The notes under the pieces were generated by a model. The model searched no databases. It was not told the DNA's origin and was given only the letters and a program-made list of their open reading frames with translations. Source: Acidobacteriota bacterium (GTDB lineage: Bacteria; Acidobacteriota; Vicinamibacteria; Vicinamibacterales; Vicinamibacteraceae). Taken from it: DNA of 5,905 nt. The stretch lies in NCBI GenBank assembly GCA_013695405.1, contig JACDAO010000067.1:1-5905 (forward strand), in the 5' to 3' direction. Each line of letters opens with the position of its first letter. Position 1 is the stretch's first letter. Position numbers and translations under genes: made by a program. This document shows positions 1-5,846 of the stretch, in pieces.

Positions 1-1394
1 CCGCGGCCACGGCCACCACGGCTGCGGCGCGGTCGTCCGGTCGACTCCTCGTCACGGCCGACCACCGACGTCGCCAGCGCATCGCGCGGCTGCTCCTCGT
101 CGTCGGTCGACTCGCCGTCCGCGGGCCCTTCGAACATCCCGGCCAGCACCGGTTCGGTGGCGTCATCGGACAACGGCGCAGCGCTGTCGGGCCGCCCGGA
201 TGACTCCGCCGACTGGCCGGGCTCCCCCGACTCGGTCTCGTCGGTCACGACCAGCAGCGAGCCCGGGTAGATACGAATCACGCCCTGTCGATCGCGGTCG
301 AGCCGGAACAGGCCCTCGCGCTGCGAATAGCGCAGCGCATCGACGATGCCGTTGAAGCCAAAACGGCGTTCGTCGAACTGCTCGTCGGCGGCGCGGATCA
401 CCTGCTTGGCCTGCCGCACGTACAGCGGCCAGCGGGTGACCAGACCAGGGCGCAGGAAGATCGCCCTGATGGCCTCGTAGCCCTCGGCCAGTTGGGCAGG
501 AGACGCGCCAGGCACGCCCGACCCGCTGTCGCTTGCGCTCGCCGGCTCGCCGTCGGCCGCCTGCGTCTGGGCCGGGGCAACCGGCGTCGGCACAGGAGCG
601 GCCGCGGCCACCGAGCTCGTCGGGGCGTCCTGTCCTGCGTCGCTGCTGCTGGACGGGCTCTCCTTGAGCTCGACCAGCAGGCTGCGCTCGTCGCCACGCA
701 GCGTCACGCCGCCCGCGCGCTCGAGCTTCTGCACGAAATCCCGGAACGTACTGACCCCGAACTCGCGCTCCGAGAAGGTCGAGTCCAGTTGCAGCAGGGT
801 GCTCTTGAGCACGCCCAGCTGCGGGGTGACTTCGCGATCGGTCAGCACCTTGAGGGCCCGCCTGACCAGCGGCATCGCGTCCTTGACGTCCTTGCTGGCG
901 CCGCCACGGCTGCTGCTGCCCTTGCGGCCGATCAGGTTCTCGTAAGCGATGAACTCGGTGCAGTTCTTCTGCAGGATCATGCTCGTGAAGGCGCGACCGC
1001 CGACCACGAACACCTGCCGATCGTAGAGCTTGAGCTTCTCGACCAGCGCCATGAAGTCACTGTCGCCGCCGACGATCACGAAGGCGTTGATGTGACTGTG
1101 GGTAAAGGCCATCTCCAGCGCGTCGAGCGCCAGGTTGATGTCGGCGCCGTTCTTGTCGCCTCCGGGCGTCAGGTTGCGCTGCACCATCTGGATGGCGTGT
1201 TGTGTGAGTGAGCGGCTGTAGTCACCGGCGCGGGTCCAGTCGCCGTATGCGACCTTGGTGACCACCTCGCCGCGTTCCTTCATCGCCTCGAGCACCGCGC
1301 CGACGTCGAAGTGACCACCCAGAGTGGTCTTGACGCCGATCTCGATGTTGTCGAAGTCGATGAAGAGGGCAATTTTCAGGCGGGATTCCGTCAA
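1..1394 (-). CDS. NYN (LabA/DUF88-like) ribonuclease-fold protein with two LOTUS/OST-HTH-like domains; 3' end beyond the left edge
   Basis: The frame is open for 464 codons to the left edge without a stop, so the C-terminus is missing. Residues about 6-155 form an NYN domain of the PIN-like nuclease superfamily. It begins LKIALFIDFDNIE, with acidic candidates D13 and D15, then NGADINLALDAL (D85) and VGGDSDF (D111, D113), the usual metal-binding positions, so nuclease activity on RNA is plausible. Residues about 168-245 and 303-383 each resemble a small winged-helix OST-HTH/LOTUS domain (second one: FGFNGIVDALRYSQREGLF). An Ala/Pro/Ser-rich linker (about 246-300) joins them. After the second comes an acidic disordered stretch (about 385-450), then an Arg/Gly tail ending RPRRSRGGRGR at the edge. 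The start is TTG at 1394. An in-frame TGA lies at 1410-1412 and no ATG precedes the NYN core; the first in-frame ATG is at residue 38 and would destroy the domain. A TTG at 1400 is possible but too close to the ribosome-binding site. Family assignment is confident; RNA as substrate is inferred from family knowledge. Confidence 0.88.
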   Translation of the reverse strand, partial: MTESRLKIALFIDFDNIEIGVKTTLGGHFDVGAVLEAMKERGEVVTKVAYGDWTRAGDYSRSLTQHAIQMVQRNLTPGGDKNGADINLALDALEMAFTHSHINAFVIVGGDSDFMALVEKLKLYDRQVFVVGGRAFTSMILQKNCTEFIAYENLIGRKGSSSRGGASKDVKDAMPLVRRALKVLTDREVTPQLGVLKSTLLQLDSTFSEREFGVSTFRDFVQKLERAGGVTLRGDERSLLVELKESPSSSSDAGQDAPTSSVAAAAPVPTPVAPAQTQAADGEPASASDSGSGVPGASPAQLAEGYEAIRAIFLRPGLVTRWPLYVRQAKQVIRAADEQFDERRFGFNGIVDALRYSQREGLFRLDRDRQGVIRIYPGSLLVVTDETESGEPGQSAESSGRPDSAAPLSDDATEPVLAGMFEGPADGESTDDEEQPRDALATSVVGRDEESTGRPRRSRGGRGR

Positions 1395-1404
1395 AACCAA
1401 ACAG

Positions 1405-1410
1405 TCCTTT
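1405..1410 (-). promoter_or_regulatory. Ribosome-binding site AAAGGA deciding the TTG start of the NYN gene
   Basis: On the minus strand, AAAGGA lies 10 nt before the TTG at 1394 and only 4 nt before the alternative TTG at 1400. If AAAGGA is aligned as the first part of AAAGGAGG, the spacing to 1394 is about 8 nt, which is normal, while 1400 would be too close. Its first A is also the last base of the in-frame stop TGA (1410-1412). It is the clearest Shine-Dalgarno match in the window. Confidence 0.6.
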
Positions 1411-1476
1411 CACAGGCGAAGGTGTCGTCACAGCCACCGGGGGAAACTCCAGCGGGCAGCCGAAAACGTCGAAAGC

Positions 1477-1485
1477 AGTGTAGCA
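1477..1485 (-). promoter_or_regulatory. Candidate extended -10 promoter (TGC-TACACT) for the NYN gene
   Basis: In the 172-nt gap between the symporter stop and the NYN start, the minus strand reads TGCTACACT. TACACT matches TATAAT at four of six positions and is preceded by the TGN of an extended -10 element. No good -35 hexamer is visible 16-18 nt upstream. Transcription would begin near 1470 and give a leader of about 75 nt. The rest of the gap (about 1500-1560) is very GC-rich with short inverted repeats but no T-run, so I do not call a terminator for the symporter gene there. Confidence 0.35.
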
Positions 1486-1566
1486 GGTACCAGCCGACCC
1501 CTTTCGCGGACACGCACGTCCCGGAGGCGGCGCCGGGTGCGGCCGCGCCGCGCAGGCAGTTGACAC

Positions 1567-3453
1567 TTACGGTTCGGCCACGGGCGACGGCGGCGGGGTC
1601 AGCCACGACACCACCATCAACACCAGGAAGCCGAGCGGGATGGTGACGATGCCGGGCTGGCTGAAGGGCACCGGCGCGAGCTCGGGCGGCCAGCCGTAGA
1701 CGTCGCGGAAGGCCTGCGCACTGCAGAGGATCCAGGCCAGCGAGCTGAACATGCCGACGAAGATCGCCGCGGTGATGCCCTGCTTGGTGGTGCGCGGCCA
1801 GAACAGCAGCATCACCAGCGCCGGCAGGTTGGCCGAGGCGGCGACGTTGAAGGCCCAGCCGACCAGGAACGACACGTTGAGGCGCTCGAAGGCCAGGCCG
1901 AGCAGCATCGCGACGATGCCGACGCCGACCGCCACCCATTTGCCGGCGCGCACCTTGGCCTGGTCGGTCAGCTCGATCCGGAAGACGTGCGACAGCAGGT
2001 CGTGGACCACCGCACCGCTGGCAGCGAGAATCAGGCCGCTGACCGTGCCCAGCACCGTGGTGAAGGCAATCGCCGAGATCACCGCGAACAGCGGCTCGCT
2101 GAAGCTGCGGGCGAGCAGCGGCGCCGCCATGTTGTTGTTGGTGACGTCGAGCGCGCCGCTGGTCATCGCGCCCAGCCCGAGATACAGCGTCAACACGTAG
2201 AACAGGCCGATCGCGCCGATCCCGACCACCGTGCTCTTGCGTACCGCCGCGATGTCCTTGACCGTGTAGTAGCGGATCAGGATGTGCGGCAGCGACGCCG
2301 TGCCGGCAAACAGGGCCAGCATCAACGACAGGAAGTCGAGCTTGTCGAACAGCGTGGTGCCGCGCACGCCCTTGAAGGTCGGGCTCGCGCCCGGCTGCAG
2401 CAGGTCGGCGCCGGTCTGCGTCCGGGGCGTGTACACCGTGGCGACCTCGCCCGCCCGCAGCGTCCGACGCTCGGCGGTCCAGGTCTCGATGGTGCTGCCA
2501 TGGAAGGTCCTCAGGAAGGCCACCGGGTTGAGCGGACCGGTCGAGGTGACCCCGCCCGGCAATGCCGTGACGCGACCGATCGGCGTCAAATCCCGCTGAT
2601 CGCCGGCCAAACCCTGCGGCCGCCCGTCGACCAGCACGCGGCCGTCCGGGCGCGTGGTCACCACCTGCGTGCCGAGCACCGTGCCGTTGTCGCTGCGGCG
2701 GTAGGTGTGGACCACGCCGCCGGCGTCCTGCACCCGCAGCCAGCTCTCGTCCGGCCAGTCGGAATCGACCAGCACGCGGCCTTGCTGCCGCACCACCGCC
2801 TCGGAACGCGGCGTGACCGCCAGGTGCGCTGGCACCGTCAGGCCGCGCTGCAGGATCAGCACGGTCAGGGCCAGGCAGAAGGCGACCAGCAGCGCGCCCT
2901 TGATGAACTGCACCCAGGTGGTCGAGACCATCCCCGCGGTGACCACGATGATCGTCACCACGACGCCGACCAGCAGCACGCCGGTGCCGTGCGAGAAGCC
3001 GAGCAGCGGCTTGATCAGCACGCCGGCGCCGACCATCTGCGGGATCAGGTAGAACAAGCTGACCACCAGCGTGCTGGTGGCGGCCGCGAGCTTGATGCCG
3101 CGCGACTGGAAGCGGCTGTCGAGTGCGTCGGCGAAGGTGTAGCGGCCCATTCGCTTGAGCGGCTCGGCGACCACGAACAAGGCGACGATCCAGCCGGCCA
3201 GGTAGCCGATCGAGTACAGGAAACCGTCGTAGCCGTAGAACGCGATCATCCCGCAGATGCCGAGGAACGAGGCCGCCGACAGGTAATCACCGGCGAACGC
3301 GACGCCGTTGACGAACCAGGGAATCTGCCCGTGGGCGGCGTAGTAGCCGCTCGCCGAGGTGGCGCGACGACCCAGCCACCAGCTGAGTGCGAGCACACTG
3401 ACGACGAAGCTCAGGAAGACACCGACAGCCAGCGGCGACGTGACGTAGATCAT
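1567..3453 (-). CDS. Sodium/solute symporter family (SSS), ActP-like cation/carboxylate symporter with a large extramembrane insertion
   Basis: This is a 628-residue integral membrane protein with about 13 predicted helices. It probably imports acetate or another short monocarboxylate with Na+ or H+ across the inner membrane. ActP-like signatures are present in order: FAGDYLSAASFLG (about 53-65), GYDGFLYSIGYLAGW (74-88), YTFADALDSRF (105-115), MFAG-type segment FAGTASLPHILIRYYTV (382-398), NNNMAAPLLA (439-448) and TVLGTVSGLILAASGAVVHDL around 466-486. Between helix 6 (about 184-203) and helix 7 (about 372-394) lies a hydrophilic segment of about 160 residues that E. coli ActP lacks, as I recall that protein. 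It contains GRVLVD twice (225-230 and 271-276). Positive residues after helices 1 and 3 put those loops in the cytoplasm, so the insertion should be periplasmic. The ATG lies 6 nt after the DUF485 stop, with a weak GTGAGG site overlapping that stop, suggesting translational coupling. The substrate is not determined; the insertion may alter specificity. Confidence 0.9.
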   Translation of the reverse strand: MIYVTSPLAVGVFLSFVVSVLALSWWLGRRATSASGYYAAHGQIPWFVNGVAFAGDYLSAASFLGICGMIAFYGYDGFLYSIGYLAGWIVALFVVAEPLKRMGRYTFADALDSRFQSRGIKLAAATSTLVVSLFYLIPQMVGAGVLIKPLLGFSHGTGVLLVGVVVTIIVVTAGMVSTTWVQFIKGALLVAFCLALTVLILQRGLTVPAHLAVTPRSEAVVRQQGRVLVDSDWPDESWLRVQDAGGVVHTYRRSDNGTVLGTQVVTTRPDGRVLVDGRPQGLAGDQRDLTPIGRVTALPGGVTSTGPLNPVAFLRTFHGSTIETWTAERRTLRAGEVATVYTPRTQTGADLLQPGASPTFKGVRGTTLFDKLDFLSLMLALFAGTASLPHILIRYYTVKDIAAVRKSTVVGIGAIGLFYVLTLYLGLGAMTSGALDVTNNNMAAPLLARSFSEPLFAVISAIAFTTVLGTVSGLILAASGAVVHDLLSHVFRIELTDQAKVRAGKWVAVGVGIVAMLLGLAFERLNVSFLVGWAFNVAASANLPALVMLLFWPRTTKQGITAAIFVGMFSSLAWILCSAQAFRDVYGWPPELAPVPFSQPGIVTIPLGFLVLMVVSWLTPPPSPVAEP

Positions 3454-3459
3454 CGGGCC

Positions 3460-3660
3460 TCACTGCGCGACGCGCAGGTACACGGCGGCGAGCACGAACG
3501 CCAGCACAATCAGCAGGAACCCGTACAGGATCGACAGCGGCAGCCCGGCCACGGGAGTGGCCGCCATCAGCCCGGGAGCGAAGGCGCTGACCGCCATGAA
3601 GCCGACGTAGAGCGCCAGATAGGACAGGAACAACCACAGGGCGATGCGGGGAATGGCCAT
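3460..3660 (-). CDS. DUF485 (YjcH-like) small membrane protein, short form
   Basis: This 66-residue protein has two membrane helices (about 6-27 and 40-62) separated by a short loop. The pattern LYVGFM-SAFAPGLMA followed by LSILYGFLLIVLAFVLAAVYLRVAQ matches the DUF485 family, whose best-known member is E. coli YjcH, encoded immediately upstream of ActP. The same gene order is seen here, with 6 nt to the symporter start, so the two probably work together, although the biochemical role of DUF485 is not established. Family members are usually near 100 residues with a soluble N-terminal stretch; here that stretch is absent. The ATG at 3660 is the only usable start: the 20 codons between it and the in-frame TGA that ends the ATP-grasp gene contain no ATG, GTG or TTG and do not resemble the family. 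No clear Shine-Dalgarno precedes it. Confidence 0.82.
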   Translation of the reverse strand: MAIPRIALWLFLSYLALYVGFMAVSAFAPGLMAATPVAGLPLSILYGFLLIVLAFVLAAVYLRVAQ

Positions 3661-3723
3661 GACAGGTGCCGCTACTCTGGCAAAACCGCGGTGGGGCGTC
3701 CAGTGCCGACCGCGCGGCCTCGC

Positions 3724-4743
3724 TCAACCACGACGCTCGGGCCGCCATGCCAGGCCGTAGTTGATGATGCGTTGCAGCAGGTGATCGTAGGCCAGGCCGG
3801 CGGCCTCGGCCGACTCGGCGAAGTCCTCGCCATAGGCAATCTGCGGGTTCGGGTTGGCCTCGAGCACGTAGATCCGGCCATCCTCGGTGACCCGCAGGTC
3901 GATGCGTGCATAGCCGCTCAGGTCGAGCGTGCGGTAGACCCGCTTGCACAGGCGCTGGATCCGCTCGGCCTGGCCCTCGTCGAGTCCGCCGGCGGCGCCG
4001 CTCATGATCCCGTGGCGTTGCTGGTAGGCGCCGCTCCACTTGACCCGTTCGGTGGCAATCCGCCAGCTCTCGCGCGGCAGGTTGCCGAGATTGAGCTCCC
4101 AGACCGGGAACACCGTCAGGGTCAGGTTGCCGACGATGCCGACATACAACTCACGGCCGTCGATGTAGCGCTCGACGATCGCGTCGGTGCCGACGCTGTG
4201 ATGAATGAAACGGACGCGTTCGCGCAGTTTCTCGTCGCTCTCGACCACCGACGCCTGCGAGATCCCGATCGAGGCTTCCTGGGTCAGCGACTTGACGATC
4301 AGCGGGAACGTCAGGCGCTTGGGCCGCTGCACCGCGCGGCCAACCCGGAAGACGGCAAAGTCCGGCACCGGGATGCGGTGGTAGGCGAGCAGCGTCTTGG
4401 ACAGCGCCTTGTCGCGCGACAGCATCAGCCCGCGCGGGTTGCAGCCGGTGTACGGCACCTTGAGCAGCTCGAGGTAGCTGACGATGTTCTGATCGAAGAC
4501 CCCCACCTCGGTGAAGTTCTCCATCAGGTTGAAGACGATGTGCGGGGCAAACTCCCTGGTGGCGTTGCGGACCACCGCGAGATCGTCGGCGACGCCGACG
4601 ACCCGGACCTCGTGGCCGAGCACTTCGAGGGTGTTCTTGACGTCGAACTCGGTCTTCCACTTCACCGAGATGTCGTACTTGCTGTCGTCCTCGGGCGGCA
4701 CGAGGTAATCGTGCATCAGGCCCAGCACGCGAAGGCGCCGCAT
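3724..4743 (-). CDS. ATP-grasp domain protein, D-alanine--D-alanine ligase-like carboxylate-amine ligase
   Basis: The protein has 339 residues, close to the usual Ddl length, with the three-part ATP-grasp layout. The N-terminal domain carries FNLMENFTEVG (71-81), equivalent to the Ddl segment that contacts the first substrate. Next is YTGCNPRGLMLSRDKALSK (98-116), like the Ddl TGS...DK segment. The ATP-binding lysine is likely K151 (PLIVKS), followed by VERYIDGRELYVG (190-202). The Mg2+-binding end has ARIDLR (D282) and VLEANPNPQIA (E295, N297, N299). The family joins a carboxylate to an amine through an acyl phosphate. The NPNP ending differs from the N-x-x-P-G of true Ddl enzymes, and the protein is better placed with the many Ddl-like peptide or amino-acid ligases of unknown substrate. 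It has no signal peptide, so it is cytoplasmic. It starts 26 nt after the hydrolase stop, without a Shine-Dalgarno. Fold and chemistry are confident; the substrate is unknown. Confidence 0.88.
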   Translation of the reverse strand: MRRLRVLGLMHDYLVPPEDDSKYDISVKWKTEFDVKNTLEVLGHEVRVVGVADDLAVVRNATREFAPHIVFNLMENFTEVGVFDQNIVSYLELLKVPYTGCNPRGLMLSRDKALSKTLLAYHRIPVPDFAVFRVGRAVQRPKRLTFPLIVKSLTQEASIGISQASVVESDEKLRERVRFIHHSVGTDAIVERYIDGRELYVGIVGNLTLTVFPVWELNLGNLPRESWRIATERVKWSGAYQQRHGIMSGAAGGLDEGQAERIQRLCKRVYRTLDLSGYARIDLRVTEDGRIYVLEANPNPQIAYGEDFAESAEAAGLAYDHLLQRIINYGLAWRPERRG

Positions 4744-4749
4744 CCGCGC

Positions 4750-4755
4750 AGTCTA
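4750..4755 (-). promoter_or_regulatory. Candidate -10 element (TAGACT) for leaderless transcription of the ATP-grasp gene
   Basis: The minus strand reads TAGACT, then GCGCGG, then the ATG at 4743. TANNNT 5-7 nt before a start codon, with no Shine-Dalgarno, is the typical layout of leaderless genes, where transcription begins at the A of ATG. An overlapping TACGTT (4755-4760) is a second option. No convincing -35 hexamer is present. It sits in the 26-nt gap after the hydrolase gene, so it would be an internal promoter of that unit. Confidence 0.3.
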
Positions 4756-4769
4756 ACGTAAGACGCATC

Positions 4770-5729
4770 TCACCTGTGCACGGCGAGGGTCGAGCCGCCG
4801 GTGATCGAGCGCAGCGCCTGCAGCACCGCTTCTCCATCGCTGGCGCTGTCCTCGGCCAGCAGCGACCACGCCCAGGCGCCGCTGAAGCCGGCCGCGCGGG
4901 CGCGCCGCAGCAACAGCTCGGCGGCCTGCGCGCTGCCGCGGCTCGGGAACTCACCGAGCAGCAGCGGCGCCTCGCTCCAGGGCACGCGCGGCAGCACGTC
5001 GAGCGGCGCGCGGGCGTCGAGATGGTCGTACCAGTGCACCTGCAACAGATCGAGGCCGAGATCGCGACAGAGCGGCAACCCGCAGGCACTGGCCAGTCCC
5101 ACCGTGATCGGCTGGGTCGCGTGCCAGCGTACGTGCAGCGTCAGTTCGGACAGCCATTGACGGACGCGCCGCGGCGAGAGCCGGGTCGCCCCGCGTCGAA
5201 ACGGCGCACTCAGCCACTCGGGTTCGTTGCACAGATCCCAGAGCGCGATGCCGGGATGATCGGCAAAGGCCAGCAGCAGCGTGTCGACGGCGCGCAGCAA
5301 CTGGTGCCTCGCCATCGCATCCTGGAGCACCGGGCCGCGGCCACCGGTCTGCACGCCGTTGACCACGCGCGTCGGGTCCGCCCAGGTGAAGTCGAACAGC
5401 ACCGGCACCATGCGGAGGTCGTGACGGCCAAGTGCACCGAGCGCAGCCCGCATGTCGTCGAGCACGACCTCCTGCAGAGCGACTGGTTGGCCGTCCTGGC
5501 CGACGGTGAAGCCGGCCCGTCCGTCGCAGAAGACGAACCAGCGCACGACCTCGGCGCCGGCGGCCCGCGCGGTGGCCAGGGTCCGGTCCAGCGCCCCCAG
5601 GTCGCGGGTCGACAGGCCGCCGTGCGGGCGCCAGGCGTTGGCGCCGAAGTCGCCCCCGTACGACAGCCACGGCAGGTTCACCCCGATCAGGAACGACGCG
5701 GTGGTGGCCTGGATCGGCCCGGCTGCCAT
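4770..5729 (-). CDS. Clan GH-A glycoside hydrolase, cellulase (GH5)-like, predicted cytoplasmic
   Basis: The product is 319 residues from the ATG at 5729 and is almost entirely one TIM-barrel domain. Clan GH-A signatures are in order: FLIGVNLPWLSYGGDFG at the barrel entrance (about 13-29), VVRWFVF with R63, LWDLCNEPEW with N168 and the acid/base E169, HWYDH (232-236), LLLGEFPSRG with the nucleophile E260, and WAWSLLAED (286-294). This fits retaining beta-glycosidases of the GH5 type; GH42- or GH2-like barrels are alternatives. The reading frame extends to a TTG at 5786, but the extra 19 residues are Arg/Pro-rich, and the ATG lies a few residues before the conserved core, so I prefer it. Neither start gives a signal peptide or lipobox, so a cytoplasmic role on an imported or endogenous sugar conjugate is inferred, unlike secreted cellulases. 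It probably heads a unit with the ATP-grasp gene 26 nt downstream. Confidence 0.82.
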   Translation of the reverse strand: MAAGPIQATTASFLIGVNLPWLSYGGDFGANAWRPHGGLSTRDLGALDRTLATARAAGAEVVRWFVFCDGRAGFTVGQDGQPVALQEVVLDDMRAALGALGRHDLRMVPVLFDFTWADPTRVVNGVQTGGRGPVLQDAMARHQLLRAVDTLLLAFADHPGIALWDLCNEPEWLSAPFRRGATRLSPRRVRQWLSELTLHVRWHATQPITVGLASACGLPLCRDLGLDLLQVHWYDHLDARAPLDVLPRVPWSEAPLLLGEFPSRGSAQAAELLLRRARAAGFSGAWAWSLLAEDSASDGEAVLQALRSITGGSTLAVHR

Positions 5730-5734
5730 GCGGC

Positions 5735-5740
5735 ATTGTA
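5735..5740 (-). promoter_or_regulatory. Candidate -10 element (TACAAT) for leaderless transcription of the glycoside hydrolase gene
   Basis: TACAAT matches the TATAAT consensus at five of six positions. It is followed by GCCGC and then the ATG at 5729. A transcript would begin at or within a base or two of the start codon. No Shine-Dalgarno is present before this ATG. If real, this excludes the upstream TTG at 5786 as a start. No good -35 sequence is visible 16-18 nt upstream. Confidence 0.4.
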
Positions 5741-5820
5741 CGGAGCACGGCGTCGCGTCGGGCCGATCGCGCGCCGGTCGTGGCAACGGCAGGGCTTACG
5801 ATTACCGGGAACCGCCGGAG

Positions 5821-5846
5821 GGCCACGCTCGTCCATCAGCGTGGCC
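5821..5846. repeat. Perfect 9-bp inverted repeat with an 8-nt loop
   Basis: The arms are GGCCACGCT (5821-5829) and AGCGTGGCC (5838-5846), fully complementary, around an 8-nt centre. It lies about 90 nt upstream of the hydrolase ATG. Neither side has a T-run, so it is not a standard intrinsic terminator. It could be a stem in a transcript, a terminator of an atypical kind for a gene beyond the right edge, or an operator. The sequence does not decide between these. Confidence 0.55.

Noticed and set aside
492..1211. A 239-codon open frame on the plus strand opposite the NYN gene
   Set aside because: Composition is Arg/Ala/His/Leu-rich without motifs, and the minus strand carries an intact NYN domain across the same bases.
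1495..1566. GC-rich inverted repeats after the symporter stop as a possible terminator
   Set aside because: The stems are short (4-5 bp) and no T-run follows, so chance pairing in GC-rich DNA explains them.
3661..3723. Possible promoter or terminator between the ATP-grasp and DUF485 genes
   Set aside because: A CCGCGCGG palindrome and a TTGCCA hexamer are present, but there is no matching -10 at proper spacing, no T-run and no stable stem.
1987..4761. A 924-codon open frame on the plus strand, antisense to the symporter, DUF485 and ATP-grasp genes
   Set aside because: Its product is rich in Arg, Gln, His, Asp and Ala with no domain or membrane pattern, and it mirrors three genes with clear family signatures. 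Long antisense frames are expected in GC-rich coding DNA.
4151..5826. Other long minus-strand frames overlapping the ATP-grasp and hydrolase genes
   Set aside because: They are shifted-frame readings of the same genes, rich in Arg/Ala/Cys/Pro, with no recognisable motif.
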